Source: Candidatus Woesearchaeota archaeon (GTDB lineage: Archaea; Nanobdellota; Nanobdellia; Woesearchaeales; UBA10200). From it: 31,742 nt of DNA. The stretch covers positions 1 to 31,742 of the forward strand of contig JACPBN010000008.1 in assembly GCA_016180275.1 (NCBI GenBank). The letters run 5' to 3'. Shown in pieces: positions 15,972 through 23,745 of the stretch. The notes under the pieces were generated by a model. The model ran no database searches. It saw nothing but the letters and a program-made list of their open reading frames with translations, and was not told where the DNA came from. The position numbers and the translations under genes are program-made. Numbering within the stretch: the first letter of the stretch is position 1; every line of letters starts with the position of its first letter.

Positions 15972-16433
15972 TTACTTATTTTCTTTTTTAATAACTAAGC
16001 TGTGTTCCTCTAAATATAATTGAATATGGCGCCTGCTTCTGAAAAAACCGCCTTTTGATTTATGATATAACATATTAAAAACAGGCTTCTCTATTAAGTT
16101 ATGTAAGAGTAATGTTTTAAGGAATAATCTCTGACGCCTGATTTTATTTATCCAATTTGATTTTGCTTCAAGACGTGCCCCTGCCCTGCCTTTTCTGCTG
16201 CCATGGCTGCGCTGCCTGCCTTTTCTCTTCTGTATCCTAATTAGATTAGCATGGGCATTTGAAGTTCCTACTACTTGCTGCTTAGCTATAGCACCATCTA
16301 TGATTAAGCCGCGAATATCTGCCCTGGTTATGGCTTCTTTTATCTCTTTTACACTATTGCTATCAAATTTTACTCTCTGTAGCCCGCACTTCAAAATTTC
16401 TGACGCCAATCGTTTCTGTGTTTTTAGGTCCAT
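15972..16433 (-). CDS. rpl19e: Large ribosomal subunit protein eL19
   Basis: This 153-residue, strongly basic protein matches archaeal L19e: MDLKTQKRLASEILKCG at the start, DIRGLIIDGAI, then RKGRQRSHGSRKGRAGARL, a conserved rRNA-binding segment, and a helical C-terminus. It is present in archaea and eukaryotes only. It lies between eL32 and uL18 in the archaeal order. Confidence 0.95.
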   Translation of the reverse strand: MDLKTQKRLASEILKCGLQRVKFDSNSVKEIKEAITRADIRGLIIDGAIAKQQVVGTSNAHANLIRIQKRKGRQRSHGSRKGRAGARLEAKSNWINKIRRQRLFLKTLLLHNLIEKPVFNMLYHKSKGGFFRSRRHIQLYLEEHSLVIKKENK

Positions 16434-16491
16434 TTGCTACACTATAATCAGGTTATCAATTGTATGAATATTAATTTTTTTGCTAAATATC

Positions 16492-17133
16492 TCAGGTATT
16501 TTTCTGTGTTAATATTTTTTCCTGCTCAGTTATAATCTCTTCTTTTTGTGTCACTTCTGCCGATTTACGCTCCTCTTCTGTCAGCACTTTTGAAGCTAAC
16601 TCATCTTCTTTCTTCCTTTCTTCTTCAGCTTTTTTCTGGGCAATCTCTTCACGCTGCTTTAGTTTGCCTTCTTTGATTTTTGTTGTTTCCTGTTTTTCCT
16701 GCTTCTTCTTTGAATATTTTTCTGTTAACTGCAAGATACTTTTTTGTACATCTTTATAATTATGGTTTAGTACCGTAAAACCTAACTCTGCAGCTTTCTT
16801 CAATATTTCAAGGCGTTTCTTATCGCCTAATGAGCTGCTTATTACAAGACCGTGTGTGTTTTTATCAAGTGTTAAAAATCTGCCTAAATTATTTACTGAT
16901 ATTATCTGCAAGCCATTTCTATCAAGACCGCGAACATCATTTGGCGACCTAAAGCCAGGCATAACTTTTCTTGCTCTGCCTTTCTTTTTAAGGCGCATTT
17001 TTGAGTGCATGCCTGCTGGAAATACCCATCGTTTTCTTATCTTCTTACGCTTAGTACTGTCTTGAGGCCTAAAATTAGGCCTTTTTGCCCGGATTTTATT
17101 TCTCAGTTCCAGTAATTTTTTACTTTCTGACAT
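16492..17133 (-). CDS. rpl32e: Large ribosomal subunit protein eL32 with charged C-terminal tail
   Basis: The core (about residues 1-125) is archaeal L32e: RNKIRAKRPNFRPQDSTKRK, KRWVFPAGMHSKMRLKKKGRA, GFRSPNDVRGLDRNGLQ. After it comes about 85 residues made largely of Lys, Glu and Gln (KKKQEKQETTKIKEGKLKQ..., AEEERKKEDELASKV), predicted as a long charged helix. The frame is open from an ATG at 17139, but GTGA is placed correctly only for the ATG at 17133. The tail is unusual in length. Confidence 0.95.
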   Translation of the reverse strand: MSESKKLLELRNKIRAKRPNFRPQDSTKRKKIRKRWVFPAGMHSKMRLKKKGRARKVMPGFRSPNDVRGLDRNGLQIISVNNLGRFLTLDKNTHGLVISSSLGDKKRLEILKKAAELGFTVLNHNYKDVQKSILQLTEKYSKKKQEKQETTKIKEGKLKQREEIAQKKAEEERKKEDELASKVLTEEERKSAEVTQKEEIITEQEKILTQKNT

Positions 17134-17155
17134 TTTCATTCACTTAATTAAGCAA

Positions 17156-17704
17156 TTACATTATGCTTTTTCCGTCTTTTGCTGTTATATATATACCGTC
17201 TTGGAATATCCTAGTATCGCGATTTCTAATTCTTGTAAGCTGCTCAATTGATGCTGCTGTCTGTGAAACATCTTCAAGCTTGTTGCCATCAACATGAACC
17301 TTATCTCCTTCTATTTTAACATTTACTCCGTTAATTAAATTAAAAACCCTTGGTATTTTTTCTCCCAGGAAATTCTTGATAATAAATTGGCCTTTAGCAA
17401 CACTGACATTCATCGGGAAATGCAAGCTGGCAATCTTAAGCTCATATTGATGGCCTTCAGTGCAGCCCTTAACCATATTCTTAATATGAGATTCATAGCT
17501 GCCGACCATGGTTTTTTCGTTTTTAGATGCGTTTTTAGCTTTTATCTTAATTATGTTGCCTTCTAGCATAATCTGAACTTTTTTGCTAGGCAAATTTCTG
17601 ACTACTTCACCTTTCTTGCCCTTTACTGTTACATTGTTGTTAACTACACTGGCAGTAACATCTTTTGGAAGCTCTATTTCCGCAGTTAAAGTTTTTTGTT
17701 TCAT
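17156..17704 (-). CDS. rpl6: Large ribosomal subunit protein uL6
   Basis: This 182-residue protein carries the duplicated L6 fold: the first half EIELPKDVTASVVNNNVTVKGKKGEVVR, the second half around FPMNVSVAKGQFIIKNFLGEK. The archaeal C-terminus is ASIEQLTRIRNRDTRIFQDGIYI. The frame extends to a GTG at 17713, but the ATG at 17704 is a better start. It sits 22 bp upstream of eL32 in the operon. Confidence 0.96.
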   Translation of the reverse strand: MKQKTLTAEIELPKDVTASVVNNNVTVKGKKGEVVRNLPSKKVQIMLEGNIIKIKAKNASKNEKTMVGSYESHIKNMVKGCTEGHQYELKIASLHFPMNVSVAKGQFIIKNFLGEKIPRVFNLINGVNVKIEGDKVHVDGNKLEDVSQTAASIEQLTRIRNRDTRIFQDGIYITAKDGKSIM

Positions 17705-17744
17705 TTTTAGCACAATTTTTACAGTATATTTTTTAGTATGAAGT

Positions 17745-17772
17745 TACTAAATATTTAACTAAATATTTAGTA
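17745..17772 (-). repeat. Near-perfect palindrome over the uS8 stop codon
   Basis: TACTAAATATTTA (17745-17757) and TAAATATTTAGTA (17760-17772) are exact complements around a 2-bp centre. The palindrome covers the last codons and stop of uS8 and reaches into the gap before uL6. It might be a cruciform or RNA hairpin that tunes uS8-uL6 coupling. Confidence 0.6.
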
Positions 17773-18159
17773 CACAAATGCGATTAATCTGCCGCCTAAC
17801 TTTTTCTTTTTGGCATCGTTATGTGTAAGTATGCCCTGGCTTGTTGATACAAATAAGTATCCAAAACCTTTTGCAGGCAGATATCTCTTCTCAAATTTTT
17901 CATAATCTGCAAGCTTTACAGGATATCTTGGCTTTATAACGCCGCATTTATTTATGTTGCCAAGCAGATTGACCCTTATTAGAGCTCCCCTTGAATCCTG
18001 CATTTCTTCATACTCACCAATATAGCTGTTATCTTTCATTGCATTGAATATATTTTTCATTAATTTAGAGGAAAATTTAAGATAACATTCCTTGTTGCCA
18101 ATGAGTTCAGCATTTGATATCTTTGATAATGCTGCGCCAAGCGGATCGTTTAATGTCAT
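17767..18159 (-). CDS. rps8: Small ribosomal subunit protein uS8
   Basis: This 130-residue protein has the N-terminal MTLNDPLGAALSKISNAE signature. The C-terminal half is KRYLPAKGFGYLFVSTSQGILTHNDAKKKKLGGRLIAFVY, where STSQGILTH is the conserved rRNA-binding loop. The start has GGTGA with a 4-nt spacer to the ATG. It binds 16S rRNA early in assembly and in many organisms regulates the spc operon. Confidence 0.97.
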   Translation of the reverse strand: MTLNDPLGAALSKISNAELIGNKECYLKFSSKLMKNIFNAMKDNSYIGEYEEMQDSRGALIRVNLLGNINKCGVIKPRYPVKLADYEKFEKRYLPAKGFGYLFVSTSQGILTHNDAKKKKLGGRLIAFVY

Positions 18160-18290
18160 TTTTTCACCATTAGTTTGCTGTTATTTTGCTGATTGGTTGT
18201 AAGTTTAATTTTTATTTTCTAAGTTGTTGTTTATCTGATTTTTATTTTGCATGATTATTTTTATTAGTCTGTCTTTTATTTATTTTGTTT

Positions 18291-18521
18291 CTAATTATAT
18301 TTCTTAAAGCCGATTTGTATCGCAATATCCCTAAAGCATTGTCTGCATAAATGTAAGCCGTATTTTCTTATATGAGCGCCTACTCTGCCACAACGTTTGC
18401 ATTTTCTCAATGAAATGCCGCATAACCTAGGCTTTGGAGCATTATGCTTAATATATTTCTTAAGTTTAGCCGGCTTAACCCGCAGCTGCTTGAATACTTT
18501 TCTATAATCACTATAAGTCAT
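18291..18521 (-). CDS. rps14: Small ribosomal subunit protein uS14 (zinc type)
   Basis: This 76-residue protein has the zinc-binding pairs CKRC and CRQC flanking GRVGAHIRKYGLHL and ends in the archaeal IGFKKYN. About 25 residues precede the usual short archaeal protein (MTYSDYRKVFKQLRVKPAKLKKY), a basic extension. Its ATG overlaps the uL5 stop as ATGA, so the two are translationally coupled. About 130 bp of AT-rich sequence without other features separate it from uS8. Confidence 0.95.
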   Translation of the reverse strand: MTYSDYRKVFKQLRVKPAKLKKYIKHNAPKPRLCGISLRKCKRCGRVGAHIRKYGLHLCRQCFRDIAIQIGFKKYN

Positions 18522-19060
18522 TTTTCTCCCTCTTGTTCACTCTCGAATTTTACATTGAACTTAGCTTTCATAAACCCAATTGCCTCTTCTTTTGTAATAC
18601 GATGCTTAGGCGGAATCTTTTTCTGCTGCAAGCGCCTTTTTTTAATCCTAAAGCCCGGCCTTTCAAGCGTAACTGAAACCTGCAACCCTAACACACCAAT
18701 CTCAGGGTCATATTTTGCATCTTTGATGTCTATATATTCCGGCACGCCAAAAGAAAGGTTTCCCTGATCATCAAACTGCCCTTTATCCAGCTGATAATCT
18801 TTAGCATCTAATGTGCGAGTAAGCAAATCAACAGCCTTGCCTTTGCGCAAAGTCACCATACAGCCGATAGGCAAGCCTGGCCTTAAACCCCATGCTGCTA
18901 TTCTTTTTTGGGTCAATGTCTTAACAGGAACTCTGCCAGTAAGATTTTTCAATAATTTTACGCCTTTTTCAAGGACATTCTGATCTTTACCTGCACCTAT
19001 GTTTAAAGTAACTTTCTCTACCCTTATTTCACGCATTGGATGCAATGTTTGTTCTGTCAT
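18518..19060 (-). CDS. rpl5: Large ribosomal subunit protein uL5
   Basis: This 180-residue 5S rRNA-binding protein is recognised by MREIRVEKVTLNIGAGKDQNVLEKG near the start. LLKNLTGRVPVKTLTQKRIAAWGLRPG and the C-terminal FGVPEYIDIKDAKYDPEIGVLGLQVSV, RPGFRIKKRRLQQKKIP complete the family pattern. The stop overlaps the uS14 start. No clear Shine-Dalgarno precedes the ATG. Confidence 0.97.
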   Translation of the reverse strand: MTEQTLHPMREIRVEKVTLNIGAGKDQNVLEKGVKLLKNLTGRVPVKTLTQKRIAAWGLRPGLPIGCMVTLRKGKAVDLLTRTLDAKDYQLDKGQFDDQGNLSFGVPEYIDIKDAKYDPEIGVLGLQVSVTLERPGFRIKKRRLQQKKIPPKHRITKEEAIGFMKAKFNVKFESEQEGEK

Positions 19061-19117
19061 TTTAAATCATTTTGAATTTGTTTTCTTTGTTTGAATTTGT
19101 TTTTGATTTCTATTTTT

Positions 19118-19819
19118 TTATTTAGATAACTTTTCAACTGAACTTAATGCCACCTTATCTTTGCCAACTGCAAATGCATATTTTTTTAATGTCTCAAAAA
19201 CCGAGCCATCTTTCGAACGCAAAGATATCTTTTCCCCGGTAATTGTTTCTGCAGTATGTATCTCGCCAATATGCTTGCCGCCCATCAAATATATTTTTGA
19301 GCCTTTTTCAAGCGGAATTTTCTCCAGTATTTTTTGATTAGGAATCTCTATTAATAAGATATCACCGCACCTGTAGCCATCTTTATCAACTAAGAGGTTT
19401 CTGCCGTCATTTAAGTTAAGCTGGGTCTTGCCATTTACCAAGTTTTTACCTATAATTTTTGACAGTTTAATCTTTGATTCAGATGCCTCTATTTTAACAG
19501 GTGTAATAAAACCATTATTATTAAGCAAAATACGATATGCTTCTTTTGAATGTATAAATGATAATACATCCATAAACCCAATAATAGAGCGTTCATCGAT
19601 TACCTTCTTGCCGTCTATAGAGACGCCTGTCTTAATTATTTCTTTAACCTCTCTGCTTGTATTTGCCAGCTTTAACAGCTCTTTGATAACTACATTCAAA
19701 GGCATGCCTAGCTTATACGAATGAGCTCCTGGCCTTGGCTTGGTTATATAGGCAGTAAGCTTTCTATGCACTGCCCAGGATTTTGGCGCAGCCAAACGTT
19801 TCATGTGATTCTTTACCAT
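19118..19819 (-). CDS. rps4e: Small ribosomal subunit protein eS4
   Basis: This 233-residue archaeal/eukaryotic S4e starts MVKNHMKRLAAPKSWAVHRK. An S4 RNA-binding domain (NTSREVKEIIKTGVSIDGKKVIDE) is followed by a central eS4 domain and a KOW-like C-terminus (GDILLIEIPNQKIL, MGGKHIGEIHTAE). The ATG abuts a hairpin element; the GGAGG that would serve it lies about 90 nt upstream, inside the end of the uL24 coding region. Confidence 0.95.
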   Translation of the reverse strand: MVKNHMKRLAAPKSWAVHRKLTAYITKPRPGAHSYKLGMPLNVVIKELLKLANTSREVKEIIKTGVSIDGKKVIDERSIIGFMDVLSFIHSKEAYRILLNNNGFITPVKIEASESKIKLSKIIGKNLVNGKTQLNLNDGRNLLVDKDGYRCGDILLIEIPNQKILEKIPLEKGSKIYLMGGKHIGEIHTAETITGEKISLRSKDGSVFETLKKYAFAVGKDKVALSSVEKLSK

Positions 19820-19913
19820 AACCTTTTGCTTCGCAAAAGCTTAACCAAAACATCGTAATATCCCGCATCGCTCGATATTACAACACTTACGATTAGACTT
19901 TTTGCGAACCTCC
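19820..19913 (-). promoter_or_regulatory. Hairpin element between SD and eS4 start (leader copy L2)
   Basis: On the minus strand: GGAGG (19909-19913), spacer TTCGCA, the long hairpin with inner stem GTAATATC/GATATTAC around GAGCGATGCGG, then CTTTTGC-GAA-GCAAAAG, GTT and the ATG. The inner stem differs from L1 at two mutually compensating positions. The GGAGG and the first bases of the element encode the last residues of uL24 (GGSQKV), whose stop lies inside the element. Confidence 0.75.
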
Positions 19914-20306
19914 GTTTGATTTACTATTTTTATTATCTTTATTTTTTAATCGTTTTTTGTCATCTAAGTTTAGTTCCAGCAACAGTAAATTTGAAGCATG
20001 CACAGGATATTTGGCTTTCGAGCCATCTTTTTTTATAAGTTCTACACCTGTAACATATGCTTTTTCTTTTTTTGCATCTATCTCCTCAATTTTTCCTACT
20101 GTTTTTTTAAACTGCCCGCGCATTACTTTAACTTTATCGCCAACTCTTGCAATTACCGACCTTAAGCCATATTGTTTGCGAAGCTCTTTTGATAAATGCG
20201 CGCTTACTAGCTTATGCCTTAAGTGAAGCATAATGTTATACCTATACTTACGCTGTTTTCTAGGCTGTGTGCTTGAAACCCATGATCTTGAAAATTGCGA
20301 TTTCAT
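19893..20306 (-). CDS. rpl24: Large ribosomal subunit protein uL24
   Basis: This 137-residue protein starts MKSQFSRSWVSSTQPRKQRK, typical of the archaeal L24/L26 type. The KOW motif is VGDKVKVMRGQFKKTVGKIEEID, and the C-terminal tail is Lys/Asn-rich. The start shows GAGG with a 9-nt spacer. The last six residues are encoded by the beginning of leader element L2. It nucleates 23S rRNA folding. Confidence 0.95.
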   Translation of the reverse strand: MKSQFSRSWVSSTQPRKQRKYRYNIMLHLRHKLVSAHLSKELRKQYGLRSVIARVGDKVKVMRGQFKKTVGKIEEIDAKKEKAYVTGVELIKKDGSKAKYPVHASNLLLLELNLDDKKRLKNKDNKNSKSNGGSQKV

Positions 20307-20317
20307 TTTTCAGTTCC

Positions 20318-20719
20318 TCATATAATTATGCTAGCTACCTTTGCAACTGCCGGCCATCTTGCTGCAGCTTCTTTGGCTATTGGGCCTTTGAATATTGTGC
20401 CTTTAGGATTGCCTTTGTCATCCTTTAGCACTACAACTGCATTATCTGCGAATTTTATACGCATGCCGTCTGTACGCCTATATTCTTTCTTTTGCCTTAC
20501 AACAACTGCAAATACAACCTGCTTTCTCATCTCTGGCTTGCCTTTCTTAACGCTGCCCATGACTAAATCTCCGACACCGCAGGATGAATACCTATTCTTA
20601 ACAGTTTTGGCGCCAACTACAGTAAAAATTTTTATAGTCTTTGCTCCGCTATTGTCGCATGCATGGATTTCACATTCTACAGGCAGACATCTGGTAACGT
20701 TTGCTTTTATTGGCTGCAT
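20318..20719 (-). CDS. rpl14: Large ribosomal subunit protein uL14
   Basis: This 133-residue protein has the conserved core CEIHACDNSGAKTIKIFTVVG, VGDLVMGSVKKGKPEMRK, VVVRQKKEYRRTDGMRIKFADNAVVVL and GTIFKGPIAKEAA. Length and composition are normal for archaea. It lies 11 bp upstream of uL24 and contributes to the subunit interface. Confidence 0.97.
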   Translation of the reverse strand: MQPIKANVTRCLPVECEIHACDNSGAKTIKIFTVVGAKTVKNRYSSCGVGDLVMGSVKKGKPEMRKQVVFAVVVRQKKEYRRTDGMRIKFADNAVVVLKDDKGNPKGTIFKGPIAKEAAARWPAVAKVASIII

Positions 20720-20812
20720 TTTTTATCCCTTGGTAAAATTTTGATCGTATTTTTTTAATTAGATGTTATTACTTTTTTATTGCTGTTTGTTATTTAGTTT
20801 TTAGTGTATTAT

Positions 20813-21268
20813 TTATTGCTCTTCTTTTTCTTCATCTATCACTTTTTTTATAGGCTGAACGGAAATTTCCTGCTCTTCTTTCTTTGATTTTTCCTTTACT
20901 TTTGATGCTGCTAAAGCTTCCATACGATCCTGATACCCAAACACATGGCCAAAATTCTCAATAACAACAAAATTTTTTGTTTTGCTCAAAGGCTTACAGT
21001 TCATTATCCTGACTAAATCGCCTTCTTTTGCTGCAATGCATTCTGGATTATGGACACTTACCTTTGTCTTTCTTTTCTCATAACGCTCAAATTTAGGAAG
21101 TTGAGCTCTTCTGGCCCATTCTACAGTAACCGTATTATGGCGCTTTGCGCTTACAACTGTCCCAGTAAACATCATGCCACGAACACTTAAATTACTATGA
21201 TATGGGCATTTTTTATCTATGCATGCCTTCTCTGGTTTTTTTGCCTGAATGCCAATGCTTGTTTTCAT
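20813..21268 (-). CDS. rps17: Small ribosomal subunit protein uS17
   Basis: This 151-residue protein matches archaeal S17: CPYHSNLSVRGMMFTGTVVS, then RHNTVTVEWARRAQLPKFERYEKRKTK and GDLVRIMNCKPLSKTKNFVV. A C-terminal tail of about 40 residues (AASKVKEKSKKEEQEISVQP..., EEKEEQ) is highly charged and beyond the usual length. GGTGG precedes the ATG by 5 nt. Confidence 0.96.
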   Translation of the reverse strand: MKTSIGIQAKKPEKACIDKKCPYHSNLSVRGMMFTGTVVSAKRHNTVTVEWARRAQLPKFERYEKRKTKVSVHNPECIAAKEGDLVRIMNCKPLSKTKNFVVIENFGHVFGYQDRMEALAASKVKEKSKKEEQEISVQPIKKVIDEEKEEQ

Positions 21269-21378
21269 TTAATCCACCGTATTTTTTATTGGTTTTAGTT
21301 TATCTTATTTTTTTTATTTTGTGATTTTTAGTTTATCTTTTTAGGATTTAATTTTTTAATAGTTGACCTGTTTTGATA

Positions 21379-21624
21379 TTATGATTTTTTTGCTTTAATC
21401 CTTTCATATGACCTTCCTACGATCTCATTTCCGTCAAGTATTTGACGATCATTATCATCAATTTTTAATGTAACGAGTGTTTTTAACACTTTTTTGCCAT
21501 CGATATTAAGCATGTTTTTTGTTTCATCTATGATTGTGCCTTTAATCCCAATATATGACTTATTTTTTGATGCAACAATTTCTGCTTTTTTGCCGATTAA
21601 CTCTAAGCGAATTAAAGTTGCCAT
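21379..21624 (-). CDS. rnp1: Ribonuclease P protein component 1 (Rpp29/Pop4)
   Basis: This 81-residue protein is the archaeal p29 subunit of RNase P, which helps the catalytic RNA mature tRNA 5' ends. The Sm-like barrel is visible in RLELIGKKAEIVASKNKSYIGIKGTIIDETKNML, with IKGTIIDET as the family signature. Its place between aIF1 and uS17 is the standard archaeal one. Length is at the short end. Confidence 0.9.
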   Translation of the reverse strand: MATLIRLELIGKKAEIVASKNKSYIGIKGTIIDETKNMLNIDGKKVLKTLVTLKIDDNDRQILDGNEIVGRSYERIKAKKS

Positions 21625-21661
21625 TTGAGGTCATTATTGTTATTGAGGCCATTATTATTAA

Positions 21662-21970
21662 TTACCTGACTTCGATTGTTTCTGGCAAAAACCCAAGTTC
21701 AACCAAAAACTTTCTTATTTTTGATTTGTGATCGCCCTGAAGCTCAATTTTGCCATCTTTCTCTGTACCGCCGCATGCAAATTGGCCCTTGAGTTTTTTG
21801 CACAAATCCTTAATGTCGATTTCTTTGGTATCTATACCCTGAATTGAGGTATAGTATTTGTTGAATTTCTTTTTCACCAAACTTACAATAATTTTTTGGC
21901 TTTCTTTGGCAATTGTCTCGCAAACACAAAGTTCCTTAGGCAATCCGCAATCAGCACATACTTCACCCAT
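21662..21970 (-). CDS. Translation initiation factor aIF1 (SUI1 family)
   Basis: This 102-residue protein has an N-terminal Cys cluster (CADCGLPKELCVC) that could bind zinc. The SUI1 fold follows: KIIVSLVKKKFNKYYTSIQGID, LCKKLKGQFACGGTEKDGKIELQGDH, then IRKFLVELGF. The CGGT and LQGDH elements are diagnostic. It monitors start codon selection on the 30S subunit. It stands in the expected archaeal slot between uL29 and rnp1, with a good ribosome-binding site (GGAGGAAC). Confidence 0.95.
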   Translation of the reverse strand: MGEVCADCGLPKELCVCETIAKESQKIIVSLVKKKFNKYYTSIQGIDTKEIDIKDLCKKLKGQFACGGTEKDGKIELQGDHKSKIRKFLVELGFLPETIEVR

Positions 21971-22011
21971 TCTTTTTAGTTCCTCCTTCTGATTAGTTAG
22001 TTATTTAGTTA

Positions 22012-22236
22012 TTATTTAGTTAATTGTTTTGGCTCTTGTAACTCTTTTTCTCTTAAAACAGTTGATATCCTAGCAATATCTTTTTTAGCTGTCCTTATTT
22101 TGCCTGCACTCTTTGGAGTAGTGCCGCGAGCTATCTGGGCATTATCCTTCATCAATTCTTTCTTTAGCTCTGATAACTTATTTTTTAAGTCATCCGGAGT
22201 TAAATTTTTTAATTCTTTATATTTGAGCTTTGCCAT
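22012..22236 (-). CDS. rpl29: Large ribosomal subunit protein uL29
   Basis: This 74-residue helical-hairpin protein has the pattern LTPDDLKNKLSELKKELMKDNAQIARGTTPKSAGKIRTAKKDIARISTVL, normal for archaeal L29. It lines the peptide exit and contacts SRP. It is separated from uS3 by 119 bp containing hairpin element L7. Confidence 0.95.
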   Translation of the reverse strand: MAKLKYKELKNLTPDDLKNKLSELKKELMKDNAQIARGTTPKSAGKIRTAKKDIARISTVLREKELQEPKQLTK

Positions 22237-22260
22237 TTTTGCATTGTTTGTTATTGCCTT

Positions 22261-22345
22261 AAACTAGACTTTTTAAAAACGTTTAATCAAAATCGGCCAG
22301 TTTCGCTTCGCTCAACTGCCCTAGTTTAAACGTTTTTTGATTAGG
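22261..22345 (-). repeat. Hairpin element between uS3 and uL29 (variant L7)
   Basis: The core GGGCAGTT-GAGCGAAGCGA-AACTGGCC has the same loop as the leader elements. It is enclosed by AAAAACGTTTAA/TTAAACGTTTTT arms. It does not abut the uL29 ATG and has no upstream GGAGG, so it differs in position from L1-L5. The inner stem sequence is like that of L5. Confidence 0.65.
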
Positions 22346-22355
22346 TTTTTTATTC

Positions 22356-23201
22356 TTATGTTTGGTCTGCAGGCTCTGCTGAAGCTGCATCTGTTTTTTC
22401 TGGTGCACCAGATGGTTTAGCATCTTCTGTCTCTTTATTTTTTGATGATTTAACAGCCCGCTTTTTTCTAGGCTTTTTTTCTTTTTTTTCTTCTGATTCA
22501 TGTGAACCTTCTTGAAGTAAATCTGCTTTTTCTGCATCTGCTCCTGTTTTTTCTGATGCATCAGATGATTGTGCTGCCTGAGCAAGAACTTTTTGTTGCA
22601 CTAACCCGTCATCCTTGATTGAAATATCATCAGGCAAGATCAAATTTGGCGGCATTATCCTGACTTGTATGCCGACAGTGCCAGATTTTAGCTGAGCATA
22701 AGCATAAGCTGAACTGATTTCAGTAGCTGATTGTCCGGATTTTTTTAAATAACCCTTATAAAATCTCCATCTTTTTGCACGTGCACTTGGTATTTTGCCA
22801 GAGACTAGGATTTCTATGCCTAAAGCCCCTGCAGCTGTTACATCTGTCATTATTTTATGGCCAATGCCTTTAAACTTAGTAGTTCCGAATCTTTCTAAGC
22901 TGCTTGCAATCATTTCAGCAACAATATTTGCATCAAGGAATACGTTTTCCACTTCATTAATCTCAATCTGAGGATTTCCTAAGTCAAACTTTTTTTTGAG
23001 AGTTCTTGTCAAATCTTTGATATTAGCCCCTTTTCTTCCGACAATCAATCCAGGACGAGAAGCGTAAATCACTATCTTCTCGCCTAAAGGAGTCTTAATC
23101 ATCTTAGTATGGCTATGGCCAACTCTCTTCAGAGTATTGCCTATAAATTCCTGAATTTGGAATTCCCTAAGTTTCTGTGTTACAAATTGTCTTTCAATCA
23201 T
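22356..23201 (-). CDS. rps3: Small ribosomal subunit protein uS3
   Basis: The KH domain is clear (IVIYASRPGLIVGRKGANIKDL, GRKG being the GxxG loop). The S3 C-terminal domain follows (SGKIPSARAKRWRFYKGYLKKSGQ, VGIQVRIMPPNL). From about residue 200 on there is an 80-residue low-complexity tail of Ala, Glu, Lys and Ser with the basic patch KKPRKKRAVKSSK. The frame is open to a GTG at 23210, but GTGAT is spaced for the ATG at 23201. It shapes the mRNA entry channel. Confidence 0.96.
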   Translation of the reverse strand: MIERQFVTQKLREFQIQEFIGNTLKRVGHSHTKMIKTPLGEKIVIYASRPGLIVGRKGANIKDLTRTLKKKFDLGNPQIEINEVENVFLDANIVAEMIASSLERFGTTKFKGIGHKIMTDVTAAGALGIEILVSGKIPSARAKRWRFYKGYLKKSGQSATEISSAYAYAQLKSGTVGIQVRIMPPNLILPDDISIKDDGLVQQKVLAQAAQSSDASEKTGADAEKADLLQEGSHESEEKKEKKPRKKRAVKSSKNKETEDAKPSGAPEKTDAASAEPADQT

Positions 23202-23247
23202 AGCAATCACATTTGTTTCTTAATTATTTAACCATTGATCCTGATTT

Positions 23248-23745
23248 TTAATTATTAGCTTTATTATCTGAAGTTTTCTTTTTTGATTTTTTAGATTCTT
23301 TAGGATCTTCTTTTGCTTCCTGAACAATAACTTCAATATGAGCACGCTTCATTTTTGTGCCGCGGCTTCTTCCATAGTGATAAACATTTCCTGCTTTATG
23401 GACCATGATATGTGAAATGACAAGGTTAGCTGTGCTAAGGCCTTTTGACTGTGCATTAGCCTCGACAGATCCAAGCAGCCCTAAAAATTCATCGCATGTC
23501 TTTATAGGATATCTTCCCGGACCAGTGCCACGCTTATGAGGCACATTCATGTTGTATCTTCTGTATGGAATAGCCCTCTTAAAATCTTTGACATCAAGCA
23601 ACAATTGTTTTGCTTTCTGCAGATTCCTTTTTCGGATATAGTTGCAAATTTCAACTGATTTCTTAAATGAGACAGGCATCAAGACACCTACAGCCCTTGC
23701 CATAAGTTCTTTATTGTAGTTTTGAAACGAATAGTTGTATGCCAT
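23248..23745 (-). CDS. rpl22: Large ribosomal subunit protein uL22
   Basis: This 165-residue protein has MPVSFKKSVEICNYIRKRNLQKAKQLLLDV and the long beta-hairpin region VPHKRGTGPGRYPIKTCDEFLGLL. A conserved C-terminal strand (HYGRSRGTKMKRAHIEVIV) is followed by a Lys/Ser/Asn tail. It lines the exit tunnel. The ATG abuts hairpin element L5. Confidence 0.96.
   Translation of the reverse strand: MAYNYSFQNYNKELMARAVGVLMPVSFKKSVEICNYIRKRNLQKAKQLLLDVKDFKRAIPYRRYNMNVPHKRGTGPGRYPIKTCDEFLGLLGSVEANAQSKGLSTANLVISHIMVHKAGNVYHYGRSRGTKMKRAHIEVIVQEAKEDPKESKKSKKKTSDNKANN

Noticed and set aside
22261..22345. L7 as a sixth SD-to-start leader
   Set aside because: It has no upstream GGAGG and ends 25 bp before the uL29 ATG, so it shares the hairpin but not the placement.
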